From Roseiarcus sp963813195 (GTDB taxonomy: Bacteria > Pseudomonadota > Alphaproteobacteria > Rhizobiales > Beijerinckiaceae), in assembly GCA_963813195.1 (NCBI GenBank), contig CAWEYC010000041.1, positions 88,611 to 152,610 of the forward strand: 64,000 bases of DNA, in the 5' to 3' direction. Each line of letters opens with the position of its first letter. The stretch's first letter is position 1. A program made the translations under genes and the position numbers. Positions 10,001-18,332 of this stretch are shown here, one piece after another. A model generated the notes under the pieces. That model was not told the DNA's origin. It saw nothing but the letters and a program-made list of their open reading frames with translations, and made no database searches.

Positions 10001-10117
10001 GGGACCACTCCTTCAACGGTCGTTGCCGCGCGATGGCAGGATGCAGGAGCGATACGCCACTGAACGGGGCGATATAATCTGCTCGATTCTCAATGAGCTG
10101 TTGAGTACGATTCATCA

Positions 10118-11008
10118 ATGCGCCGCATTGAACCCAGAGATCTCACTTTGTTCCTGGCTATTGCCCAGCACGGAAACTTCCGCCGCGCAGCCTATGAGCT
10201 GGGATGCACCCCCTCTGCGCTCAGCCATGCTCTGCGGGCTCTGGAAGCCCGGCTCGACGTCAGGCTGGTCAACCGGACGACGCGAAGCGTCGCCATGACC
10301 GAAGCGGGGCAGCGGCTCTACAACCGCGTCGCGCCAGCGTTCCAGGAGATCGGCGATGCGATCGATGATTTGAACACCTTCCGCGACGCGCCGAATGGCA
10401 AGCTTCGCATCAATGCGGCGCGTAGCTCGGCGCAGATCGCCGTGCTGCCGATCGTGACCCGCTTTCTTGCCGCCTATCCCAAGATCGCGGTTGAAGTCGC
10501 CATCGACAGCACGCTCATCGATCTCGTGTCGGAGGGGTTTGACGCCGGCGTGCGTCTCGGAGAGATCGTCTCCAAGGACATGATCGCGGTCCCGCTCGGC
10601 GGCCGCCAACGATCCGCCTATGTCGCCTCGCCGGCCTTTTTCCGGCGCCACGCCGTGCCTATGGCTCCTACGGAGCTGAAGGACTTGCCCTGCATCCGGC
10701 TTCGCTTCACCAGCGGTCGCTTCTATGCCTGGGAATTTGAGCGCGGCGGGGAGACCGTCACTGTCGATGTCGACGGCCGGCTGTCTGTCGGCGACCTGGA
10801 TCTCGCGATCCAAGCGGCCCTGGAGGGGACGGGCATCGCCTTCGCATTGGAGAGTCAGGTGGCCGAGCACGTTGCCGCAGGTCGGCTCGTGCGCGTTCTG
10901 GAGGACTGGTGCCCTCCCTATGCTGGCTTCTATCTCTATTATCCCGGCCGGCGACAATTGCCCTCGGCGCTGCGCGCATTCGTGGATTTTGTGAGGTCGG
11001 CCAAATAG
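10118..11008 (+). CDS. LysR-family transcriptional regulator
   Basis: A 296-residue LysR regulator. The N-terminal winged helix is clear (FLAIAQHGNFRRAAYELGC, then TPSALSHALRALEARLDVRL). The periplasmic-binding-like effector domain starts near residue 90 (GKLRINAARSSAQIAVLPIV). Its effector-domain text (DLVSEGFDAGVRLGE) is typical of the subgroup that controls divergent SDR or quinone-reductase genes. It is transcribed away from the SDR gene; the shared 117-base spacer probably holds the operator. Confidence 0.92.
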   Translation: MRRIEPRDLTLFLAIAQHGNFRRAAYELGCTPSALSHALRALEARLDVRLVNRTTRSVAMTEAGQRLYNRVAPAFQEIGDAIDDLNTFRDAPNGKLRINAARSSAQIAVLPIVTRFLAAYPKIAVEVAIDSTLIDLVSEGFDAGVRLGEIVSKDMIAVPLGGRQRSAYVASPAFFRRHAVPMAPTELKDLPCIRLRFTSGRFYAWEFERGGETVTVDVDGRLSVGDLDLAIQAALEGTGIAFALESQVAEHVAAGRLVRVLEDWCPPYAGFYLYYPGRRQLPSALRAFVDFVRSAK

Positions 11009-11267
11009 ACGAGAAAAAGAGCCGGAACAAGTTCGATTGGCGCTCGCGCATCTTGGCACGAGCGGGGTAGGCTAAGGATGGTGGCCGGAGCTTACTGGGC
11101 TGCTGTCTCAGGCTGCAGCGTGCAAGACGGCCGCCGGAAGAATGTTGAAGATGGACCCGCTCGCCCGCTCGCGTTCCCCGACGTTGGAGCAATCGACATC
11201 GTCGAGCGCGTCGTCATGACGCCGCTAGCGTCGGGCCGGTGAGATCGCGGGCGGACACGACTCGACG

Positions 11268-12215
11268 ATGACAAGACGCACTCCCGTACGCACCCCGCTT
11301 GAGTTACGCCACCTCAGGTATTTCCAAGTCCTGGCCGAGGAGTTGCACTTCGGCCGCGCTGCCGAGATCGCCTGCATCACGCAATCCGCCCTCAGTCAGC
11401 AGATCAGTCGGCTTGAGGCAATCCTCGGCGTTGCGCTACTCACGCGCTCTCCCCGTCGCGTCGAACTCACAGCCGCCGGGAAGGCGCTGAGCGAGCGGCT
11501 CGACGACATCTTCGGCGGGATCGACGCCGCGCTGAAGGCCACGCGGGCGGCCGGCCAGATGGAGGATTTCACTCTATCCTTGGGCTTTGTCGAATATACC
11601 AACTTACCCTTCGTTCCCTCCGCATTGGCGAAGCTTCAGGCGCTCTATCCGACAGTCGACATTCGGCGCCACGAGATGAACGCGCGGCGTCAGATCGACG
11701 CCTTGGCGTCAAGAGAGATCGATATCGGCCTAGGGGCGCCAGTCGGGCCGCTTGCGCCGCAGTCGAAGATCGAAGCCCGACCCGTGTTCCGGTCGGGCTG
11801 GAGCATTCTGATGATGGCGAACCATGCCCTTGCTTCGCGCGTCGCGCTGCATGCCGCCGATCTCGACGGCGTCCGCCTCGTCGTGCCGGCGCGATCAATC
11901 AATGAGCCGATCTACGACGGCCTGCTGGCGAGCTTCGCCAGATCCGGTGTCCGCCCAAACATTGTTTACGAGACGATGCAGTCGCAGGTCGGCATGGCGC
12001 TGGTGCGCCAGGGGGTGGGTCTCATGCTCAGCGCGGCCTATGTCTTCGCCGAGGCGCCACAGGGGTTGATCGCAAGATCCGTTGACGGCTTCGACCCGCT
12101 CGACGTTTATCTTTTCCTCCGGAGCGACGAGTCCCGGCCGCTCATTCTCGATTTTGCTGACCTGGCGATCGAACAAGCGGCGCGGTTCGCGTCCGATGGG
12201 CGGCAAGCCAATTGA
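11268..12215 (+). CDS. LysR-family transcriptional regulator
   Basis: A 315-residue LysR protein. The DNA-binding domain begins at about residue 11 (LELRHLRYFQVLAEELHFG, then ITQSALSQQISRLEAILGV), with an effector domain from about 100. The sequence is closer to the BenM/CatR-like subgroup than to the LysR upstream. The 259 bases before it hold no gene. It is followed 107 bases later, on the same strand, by a secreted esterase, so co-regulation is possible but not shown. Confidence 0.92.
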   Translation: MTRRTPVRTPLELRHLRYFQVLAEELHFGRAAEIACITQSALSQQISRLEAILGVALLTRSPRRVELTAAGKALSERLDDIFGGIDAALKATRAAGQMEDFTLSLGFVEYTNLPFVPSALAKLQALYPTVDIRRHEMNARRQIDALASREIDIGLGAPVGPLAPQSKIEARPVFRSGWSILMMANHALASRVALHAADLDGVRLVVPARSINEPIYDGLLASFARSGVRPNIVYETMQSQVGMALVRQGVGLMLSAAYVFAEAPQGLIARSVDGFDPLDVYLFLRSDESRPLILDFADLAIEQAARFASDGRQAN

Positions 12216-12322
12216 GCTGCGATTAGCCGCGCTAATCGTGGCGCGCAGCCAAACGAATTGGCCTGCCGGACGCCCGTGAGGGGATAAGGGCTCAATCGAG
12301 ACCTCATTTCGCGTGGGACGAC

Positions 12323-13315
12323 ATGAAATCATTCGGATGTGGGCTTGGCGCCCTTGCAATCGGCATTCTGCTTGCCGCTGGCGCCGCCCGAGCTCAGAGC
12401 ACGCCAAGCATGACAATGGGCGAACTCGACCGGCTTCGTCAGAAGGCAGCGCAAGGAACAGTCGGCTATCTAGAGCGCCGCAAGGCGTTTGATGACTTCG
12501 CCAACGAGCTACATCAGCCCTTCGACGCCCGATCCAACGCGATCAACGCAGATGGCGTTCCGGGGCTTTGGATATTCGCCGACCCAAGCGGCAAGCGAAG
12601 CGCCAACGTCATTCTCTACCTCCATGGGGGCGGCTTCTACAGCGGATCGAGCGAGACCCACCGCGTCCTCGGCGCGACGCTGGCAAAAGACGCCGGCGCC
12701 GACGTCCTCCTGCTCGACTACCGGAGAATGCCGGAGGCCATCTATCCCGCCCAGATCGATGACGCCCTGACGGCGTATCGATGGCTTCTCAAGCAAGGTT
12801 ATCCGGCGCGCCGTGTCGCTGTCGCCGGCGAATCCGTCGGCGGCAACCTGGTCCTGGAGCTTGCGCTGCATCTGCGTGAACAACACCAAGCGCTGCCGTC
12901 GTCGTTGGTCGCCATGAGCCCGATCGCCGACCTGACAGCTTCAGGGAAATCGATGGTGGAGAATGCCGACAATGACCCGTTGCTGACGCGCGCTGGCCTG
13001 CTGGCGGTAAGCCGCGCCTATATGTCCGGAGGCAATCTTCGGAATCCGGACGCCTCGCCGGCCTTCGCTGACCTCCACGGTCTTCCGCCGCTGCGGCTGC
13101 AGGTGGCGGCGGGCGAGATCCTGCTCGACAACTCGCTCAACCTCGCCCGCAAAGCGGCGATGGCCGGCGTCGCGACGACCCTCGAAATCTGGCCCGGCAT
13201 GACGCACCAATGGCAGCTCTACCCAGCCGTGCTGCCTCAGGCCGCTGCAGCGCTGCAACATGACGCCGACTTCATCCGCTCCCACTTCGGCGACCAGGCG
13301 GAGGGCGAGCCGTGA
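12323..13315 (+). CDS. Secreted alpha/beta hydrolase, hormone-sensitive-lipase-like esterase
   Basis: A 330-residue esterase. A Sec signal peptide (MKSFGCGLGALAIGILLAAG, cleavage after ARA) sends it to the periplasm or outside. The HSL-family oxyanion motif HGGG is in LYLHGGGFYSGS, the nucleophile is in GESVGG, and the acid and base lie in EILLDNS and GMTHQW near the C-terminus. The family cleaves short-chain esters or related carboxylic esters. The genes on either side give no pathway; the upstream LysR may be its regulator. Confidence 0.88.
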   Translation: MKSFGCGLGALAIGILLAAGAARAQSTPSMTMGELDRLRQKAAQGTVGYLERRKAFDDFANELHQPFDARSNAINADGVPGLWIFADPSGKRSANVILYLHGGGFYSGSSETHRVLGATLAKDAGADVLLLDYRRMPEAIYPAQIDDALTAYRWLLKQGYPARRVAVAGESVGGNLVLELALHLREQHQALPSSLVAMSPIADLTASGKSMVENADNDPLLTRAGLLAVSRAYMSGGNLRNPDASPAFADLHGLPPLRLQVAAGEILLDNSLNLARKAAMAGVATTLEIWPGMTHQWQLYPAVLPQAAAALQHDADFIRSHFGDQAEGEP

Positions 13316-13767
13316 AAGGCTTGGCGCCGATCACGGCGGCGGCGGGAACGCGAACGCGAAGGTCAATACGGGAGACCCTGTCATACAAAGCTGCCGGCAT
13401 GGCCCTAGACAGCGACGCCCTCAGACTATCCCTCCCTTCGCCGTGCGACGGGCAAGCCTACCGATCGCGTGCTCACCCGCTGTTCTGAAGACTGACAGGA
13501 TAGGCGCCAAGCCGAGCAAGTAAGTAATGTCGACAAAAACGATGGCTACGAGCCCACGAACTAAATCTGCAACGCCGCGGCCTAAGAACGTTTGCAATCG
13601 CGCCACAGCCGGCGCAACGATTCAGCGCAAAGTCGGCGATGGGCAATCGGCGATCGTAAACTGAGCGGTCCCTCGATGCATCGCCTGCAAACTTCCGCTT
13701 CCCTCCCATCCAGGACGTTCCCTGGCGATCGTACACTTCTGGAAATCACGTTGAGGCTTTCGCCTGC
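13316..13767. other. Intergenic, no recognisable gene
   Basis: About 450 bases between the esterase and the NTF2-like fragment. Several short frames exist, but none shows a family motif, a convincing ribosome-binding site or a repeat I recognise. Confidence 0.5.
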
Positions 13768-14127
13768 CTATGCGGCGCGCGAAACGGCGAAACTGTCTTC
13801 CAACATCTGGAACCGGCTGATCTGGCAGTCAGCAATGGTCAGGATGATCGCGAAATAGGTCTCGATCACCTTGCCGGTCCGCTTAACCCGGGATGCGAGC
13901 GATCCAAGGATGACGACCCGCGCGTCGCTGGCAAGGAGGTCGTCGATATCGAGCCGAATGCGCTCGATCTTCTCGGCCGCCTCAGCAAGGAATGAGACAA
14001 CAGCCTGTCTTCCGGATTTCCTGCCGATCCACGGAAAGGCCGAAGTCATCACCCGGAATGTCCCACTCCAGGGTTTCGGCGAAGAGTTCGGCGACAACCG
14101 CCGGCTCGCCGCCCGAGCCTGGTGCCT
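13768..14127 (-). pseudogene. NTF2-like (SnoaL/ketosteroid-isomerase-like) fragment
   Basis: The downstream part reads as the C-terminal half of an NTF2-like protein (FPWIGRKSGRQAVVSFLAEA, then KRTGKVIETYFAIILTIADC). The upstream part of the same fold appears in another frame (VVAELFAETLEWDIPGD), so a frameshift lies near 14045-14060. The N-terminus is missing because the IS630 sequence starts right upstream. This is probably a small gene broken by the insertion and further decayed. Confidence 0.6.
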
Positions 14128-14135
14128 CGATTCAC

Positions 14136-14987
14136 TCATATCGAGGGGTATAGGCTTCTGAGTTTGTTGCGTGCGTCGTCGGTTGAGAAGTGCCACTCGG
14201 CGACGGCGTGATTTTTGTTTCGGTCGCGGACCCAGGCGGCGACCTCGTCGCTGATTGTCTGCTTGTCGGGGATTCGGCGGTCGAGACATTGCGCGGCGAG
14301 GACGCCGAGTTCGGATTCGGCCAAGTCGAGCCAAGAACCGTGCTTGGGCGTGTAATGCCATTCGAAGCGCTCGACCAGACGCCTGGCCTCGGCGGCGGGA
14401 AAGGCTTCGTAGAGCGACGCGGGGGCGTGGGTGTTGAGATTGTCCTGGACGAGGACGATCGTCTCGGCTTGCGCGAAGTGGACATCGGCCAAGTCTTTCA
14501 GAACATGGGCGAAGTCGACGGCGGTGCGGCGGTCGGTGACCTTGACGTTGCGCCAGCCTTCGAGCGGCGCGAACATCATGAACAGGTTGGCTGTGCCGTT
14601 GCGCGTGTACTCGTAGTCGATGCGGGCCGGGCGCCCCGACTGCAAGCTCCAGCGCGCGTATCCCTCGGGCGGCGTGGAGCAGGCCAGGGCGATCAACCGG
14701 GCTTCCTTCTCGCCGTCGAAAATTCGCCGCAGGGAGGGCGCGGAGGGCGCTCTGCGGCTCAACACCGCCGCGAGCCCGTCCTCCACCCATTGCTTGCGCA
14801 CCCGGTAGACCATGGAAACGCTGGTCTCCAGAGCCTCGACGATCCGGCTGTCGCTCCACCCTTCGCCGTCTTCCGAAACGTCGGCCTTCAACAAGATGCG
14901 CGCCTTTAAAAGCCGTTGCGCCGCGCTCTTGCCCTTGCGGATCAGCGCGTCGAGCTCGCCCCGCTCCTCCGCGATCAACCGCACCAA
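14136..14987 (-). mobile_element. IS630-family transposase with internal deletion
   Basis: Transposase of the IS630 group. The N-terminal helix-turn-helix region (KSAAQRLLKARILLKADVSE, SDSRIVEALETSVSMVYRVR) and the C-terminal DDE part (IVLVQDNLNTHAPASLYEAF, HYTPKHGSWLDLAESELGVL) are well preserved. The text jumps from YARWSLQ directly to SGRPARIDYEY. By my knowledge of the family about 80-90 residues are missing there, including the first catalytic Asp (usually in CLDE). The frame is kept, but the enzyme should be inactive. No confident terminal inverted repeats or target duplication were found. Confidence 0.8.
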
Positions 14988-15231
14988 GCTTGGAGTGAAG
15001 CGAAATTCGCCCTGCTAAAGAAGGTGGCGGCCCGGCGAACAAACTCGATTGCACTCGCTAGTTCGTCCACAGCGTAACTGAAGCGGTCCCTCGCCTCTGC
15101 GCACGCACCGAGCGTTTGGTCCCGCATTAGGATCGCGCTTTGAATTTCGTCATCCGTATCAGGAAACTCGCGAAGCGCGCTAATTGCATTTACGGCCCAC
15201 GATGCACCTGAGCGCTTCCCGTACAGAAAGT

Positions 15232-15504
15232 CTAGACCTCGGTGCGTCTCTTGACCTCGCCGTTGAGTCTTTCGAGCCCGTTGGTGGAGTGGATCTTGGG
15301 CCAATGATCGGCCGGGAAACCCATGTAGGCGAGCGCGTCCTCTTCCGCCTCGTCCATGAAGGCGGCGAGCTTGGGCAGCTTGGGCCGGAGCTTGTCGGCG
15401 ACTTTCCTCCACTGCGTCTTGGCGGCCGCGGCGCTGTCTTGCGCGAAAGCTGTGGCGATGAAAGCGGATACGACGCGGCGGCTGCTCTTGCCGGCGCCGA
15501 CACT
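15232..15504 (-). mobile_element. IS256-family transposase fragment
   Basis: About 90 residues from the C-terminal half of an IS256 (Mutator) transposase: RRVVSAFIATAFAQD, WRKVADKLRPKLPKLAAFMD, and HSTNGLERLNGEVKRRTEV, where the frame ends abruptly. Both the N-terminal two thirds and the last about 60 residues are absent. On its 5' side it is fused in frame to the end of an integrase remnant. Between this piece and the IS630 copy (14988-15231) is a 60-70-residue open stretch (ISALREFPDTDDEIQSAILM) of unknown origin. Confidence 0.75.
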
Positions 15505-16278
15505 GTTTTCCCATCTGAAGTCGCCCGACCACACCTCTGCGCCGTCCCGCCTCACTTTCCGGTGCCCGATCACGTCTTTCTGACGCAGCATCGTCTCGAA
15601 CTGCGCGGCGGCGCCGATCGCCATAAAAAGAGGCCGCGCTCGCCTCGCGTGAGCGCCTCGACGATGAAGGCGCGGGCGTTGTCGACCGTCATCTCGGACT
15701 CGCGGCGCGGCGAGAACTTAAAGCGCATGCGCGCGAGGGCGTCGGCGAGCGCGCCGCATTCCCTGATGCCGAGGGTGTGGCCGAAAGTGCAGGACCATGC
15801 GCAGCGTCGAGATCGCGCCGTGGGCGCGCCTGACGCGCGCCGGGCCGCGCTCCTTCTTCGGCGCCTTCCAGTCGTCATACCACTCCCTGGCCTCGATCGG
15901 GACGACGGCCCTAACGGCTCGCTTGCCGATGCTGGCGCGGATCACCTTCAGGTCGGCCCCGATAGGTTCTGGCGGTGTGGGAGTCTACGTCGCGAAAGGG
16001 GCTGTGCGGATGGCGCTCGTAGGCGTCGCACAGGCTCCCGATCGTGCCCTCGTAGAGGTGCGCGGCGCCGCGCCGCGCTTCAGCCAGACATCCAGCCGCA
16101 AGGCGTACGTTTGGCACAGATCCTCAATCTCGCTCGGAGAGGCGTCTCCGGGCAGGGCGATCAAGCGTTGCGGATACCCCTCGGCCTTGGTGGATAGATT
16201 GGCCACGCTCCAATAGCGCCGGACCCCGCCCTCGCGGGGCCGGGCGATCAGTCCTGGCGTCGCGCTGCGTTTGCTCAT
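15505..16278 (-). pseudogene. Phage-type integrase remnant, multiply frameshifted
   Basis: Pieces of one protein are spread over all three minus-strand frames. In order they read SKRSATPGLIARPREGGVRR and IEDLCQTYALRLDVWLKRGA; then YEGTIGSLCDAYERHPHSPF with DVDSHTARTYR; then IRASIGKRAVRAVVPIEARE; then GIRECGALADALARMRFKFS and MTVDNARAFIVEALTRGERG; and finally QFETMLRQKDVIGH. The last two pieces resemble the start of the catalytic domain of island and phage integrases (the MLRQKDVIGEW element). The R-H-R-Y half is replaced by the IS256 fragment. At least three frameshifts make this a dead gene. It lies about 530 bases from a tRNA-Gly remnant, the normal place for an island integrase. Confidence 0.65.
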
Positions 16279-16380
16279 CGTGCGCGTCCCGTCGCTCCTT
16301 GCCGTCCGGTATCAGTGCGAACCGCGTTGGCGATTGGCGCCAAGCCCGCATCGGCGTCCAGCCAGGCCTGGACGGCGGGA

Positions 16381-16698
16381 CTATAGCAGCCGCCGGGACC
16401 CGCGATGGAGGGGCGCGAAGCCGTAGCGCTCCAGCGCTGTGATCGCCCGGAGAAAGGCGGCGCGCGTCATGGGCGCGACGAGGGCGCGCAGCACTTCGTC
16501 CGGAGGCACAGCGGGACGGTGGCGGGCGCGCCGTTGATCTTGGGGTCGCCGCGGCGGTCGCGACGAAGGCGCGGCGCCCACAGCGACGGCGGTCGAGCCG
16601 GTCGTCGTCTCGGTTCGCCGTTCCGGGGTCCGGACGGCGTCTCCGCCACCGTGTCTTCGGCGGCGCCGCAGCCTTGAGCGTTCATCCGAGTCGTTCAT
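16381..16698 (-). CDS. Small basic hypothetical protein
   Basis: A 105-residue protein from ATG 16698, preceded by a good Shine-Dalgarno sequence (GGGAGGAGG). The first 60 residues are low-complexity Arg/Pro/Thr-rich (RLRRRRRHGGG); the C-terminus is more ordered (PPDEVLRALVAPMTRAAFLR). I recognise no family. It lies between the integrase remnant and the tRNA-Gly remnant on the integrase strand, where excisionase-like genes often sit, but nothing in it shows that role. The longer frame that runs upstream to 16941 reads antisense through tRNA sequence and should not be used. Confidence 0.4.
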   Translation of the reverse strand: MNDSDERSRLRRRRRHGGGDAVRTPERRTETTTGSTAVAVGAAPSSRPPRRPQDQRRARHRPAVPPDEVLRALVAPMTRAAFLRAITALERYGFAPLHRGSRRLL

Positions 16699-16805
16699 GG
16701 CCTCCTCCCATCGTGAGCGCCGCCGAAATTCGGAAAGCTGCCTGGACGCGCCGCCTTGTCGGCGGTCAAATTTTCGAATTGCCGTTGGCAGCCCTGGATT
16801 TGTCG

Positions 16806-16855
16806 GCAGCCTTCCAAAGCTGAATACGAGGGTTCGATTCCCTTCACCCGCTCCA
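16806..16855 (+). other. 3' half of tRNA-Gly(TCC): candidate attachment site
   Basis: The sequence CAGCCTTCCAAAGCTG, then a T-arm (AGGGTTCGATTCCCT) and an acceptor end with CCA (CACCCGCTCCA), is the 3' part of a tRNA-Gly with anticodon TCC. The 5' half (acceptor strand and D-arm) is absent upstream, and the anticodon loop has one A more than seven bases. A 3' tRNA fragment without its gene is what integrase-mediated insertion leaves at the far end of an element. The intact tRNA-Gly is not in this window. Confidence 0.7.
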
Positions 16856-17036
16856 ATCGCCAGATTGTCCCGTCGCTTCGGCAGGATTTCCCTCTCCCAA
16901 ATATCGCTTTTCGCCGCGGCGTGACTTCTCACTCGCGCCAACAGAAGCGGCCGCCGATGCTCTCGGCGGCCGCATACCGTTCGATTGGGTTGTCAGCGTC
17001 GCCGAATCAGCACTCCTGACGCCAGTAGGGACGGCC

Positions 17037-17357
17037 CTAGGCGTCGTAGGCGCGGCGCCAGCACGGACCGCCGTAGGGATATGGATAGGGCGGGCGCGAA
17101 GCGGCGACCGCGGCCCTCACCGCAGCGCCGGCGACGACGCCGCCCGCGACAGCCGGTCCCCAACCCCAGCCAGCGCGCCAGCCCCAGCCGCAGCCCCAAC
17201 GGCACCACCAGACTTTTTCGACCTGCGAGGCGGCGAAATGCTGAGCCGGCGAAGACGCCGCGAGCGTCATTGCCGACGCGGGAATCCAGGAGACCGGCAG
17301 CATGGCGCAGCCAGCGACGACGGCGACAGAGCAACTCAATATGGCTCGGATCGACAT
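17037..17357 (-). CDS. Gly/Trp-rich secreted small protein, probably shortened by a stop codon
   Basis: About 106 residues with an N-terminal signal sequence (SIRAILSCSVAVVAGCAMLP) and a Gly/Trp-rich centre (WWCRWGCGWGWRAGWGWGP), then a Pro/Tyr tail. ATG 17357 was chosen because GGAGGG lies six bases upstream. The frame stops at TAG 17037-17039 after RRAYDA, but the same frame then reads GRPYWRQEC before a TGA at 17007. That tail resembles the Cys-ended tail of related proteins, so the TAG probably replaced a Tyr codon. Function unknown. Confidence 0.6.
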   Translation of the reverse strand: MSIRAILSCSVAVVAGCAMLPVSWIPASAMTLAASSPAQHFAASQVEKVWWCRWGCGWGWRAGWGWGPAVAGGVVAGAAVRAAVAASRPPYPYPYGGPCWRRAYDA

Positions 17358-17651
17358 GAACATCCCTCCGAATATCGTCGATCCCGGTACGATACGGTCC
17401 TCAATATAAATCATCGATGAACCCTGTATTCTACGGAATGGCGGCGATTATTGTCCACGGCGGGGCTCCGCGACATGACAAACCTTCAGCGTTACGCTCG
17501 CGTGCTTGCGTCTCAGCAACGTCAACCACGTCCACCGGCCTCTGCCCCTTCAAGCAAACGTGTCCGCACCGGCAAAACGGGGTCTGCTACCCTCAAATAC
17601 AGCGACGCCGACGCGAGTCGGCGGCGCCGCGAGTTCAGCGGGGAGGCGAAT

Positions 17652-17945
17652 ATGCCTTTATTCCACGGAAAGTTTGTCGCCGTTTTCCTGGCTGCCGGCG
17701 TAACGGCTTCGGCGTGCGCGCCGGCGCTGGCGCAGAAGGCCGCCGCTCCCGACGCCAAGCAGATCTATGACGCCATCGACTGCTCGCAATGGAAGTTGAA
17801 CCCTGACGGGACGTGGACCGGCGGCCCCAAGGCGCGCGTCGGCGCGATGACGTTTCCCAATACGCTCAACAACACGATGACGGGCTATGTCGACAGCGGC
17901 GTAGACGCCGGCGCCGCCCTGCTCAGGAAATGCGGCAAGCGATAA
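17652..17945 (+). CDS. Small secreted protein of unknown function
   Basis: A 97-residue protein. A signal peptide (MPLFHGKFVAVFLAAGVTAS, cleavage after ALA) is followed by a short mature chain with two cysteines (DAIDCSQWKLNPDGTW and LLRKCGKR). ATG 17652 has a GGGGAGG ribosome-binding site about four bases upstream; an earlier in-frame start at 17451 lacks support. I recognise no family. It stands alone, with unassigned sequence on both sides. Confidence 0.65.
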   Translation: MPLFHGKFVAVFLAAGVTASACAPALAQKAAAPDAKQIYDAIDCSQWKLNPDGTWTGGPKARVGAMTFPNTLNNTMTGYVDSGVDAGAALLRKCGKR

Positions 17946-18332
17946 CGCGCGCCGATGAGATCGAGCCGCCCGCGCGAAGAGCGCGGTCGCCCAACCATTC
18001 TGCGCTGAGATTGAAGCGCGTGTCCTCGCGAAGCGCGGGAGTCCAGGCGAGCCGCCGAGGAGCCGCCTGCGGGCATGACACCAGCAGAACCTCAACATTC
18101 ACGCTCAAGTGAATCCCATTGCGATTTTGCCATATTTGCGCGCCCCCCGCCCCACAATCGAAGCGCATCCCTACGATGGCGGCGCCGATAGGCTTCCGAC
18201 GTCACGCTTCATTTCGATGCGGAGATGCGATGACCCGCGCCCGTCGCAACACACGAGGAAACGCCGTCTCTCGCTTTGGCCGACGGCTTTTTGCGCGGCG
18301 GCGGCTATTCCGCAGGTAACGGTAAGGCTCAC

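Noticed and set aside
16381..16941. Long minus-strand frame extending past ATG 16698 into the tRNA-Gly remnant
   Set aside because: The upstream part (GAGEGNRTLVFS) is the well-known false translation of the antisense strand of a tRNA-Gly end; only the part from 16698 is kept.
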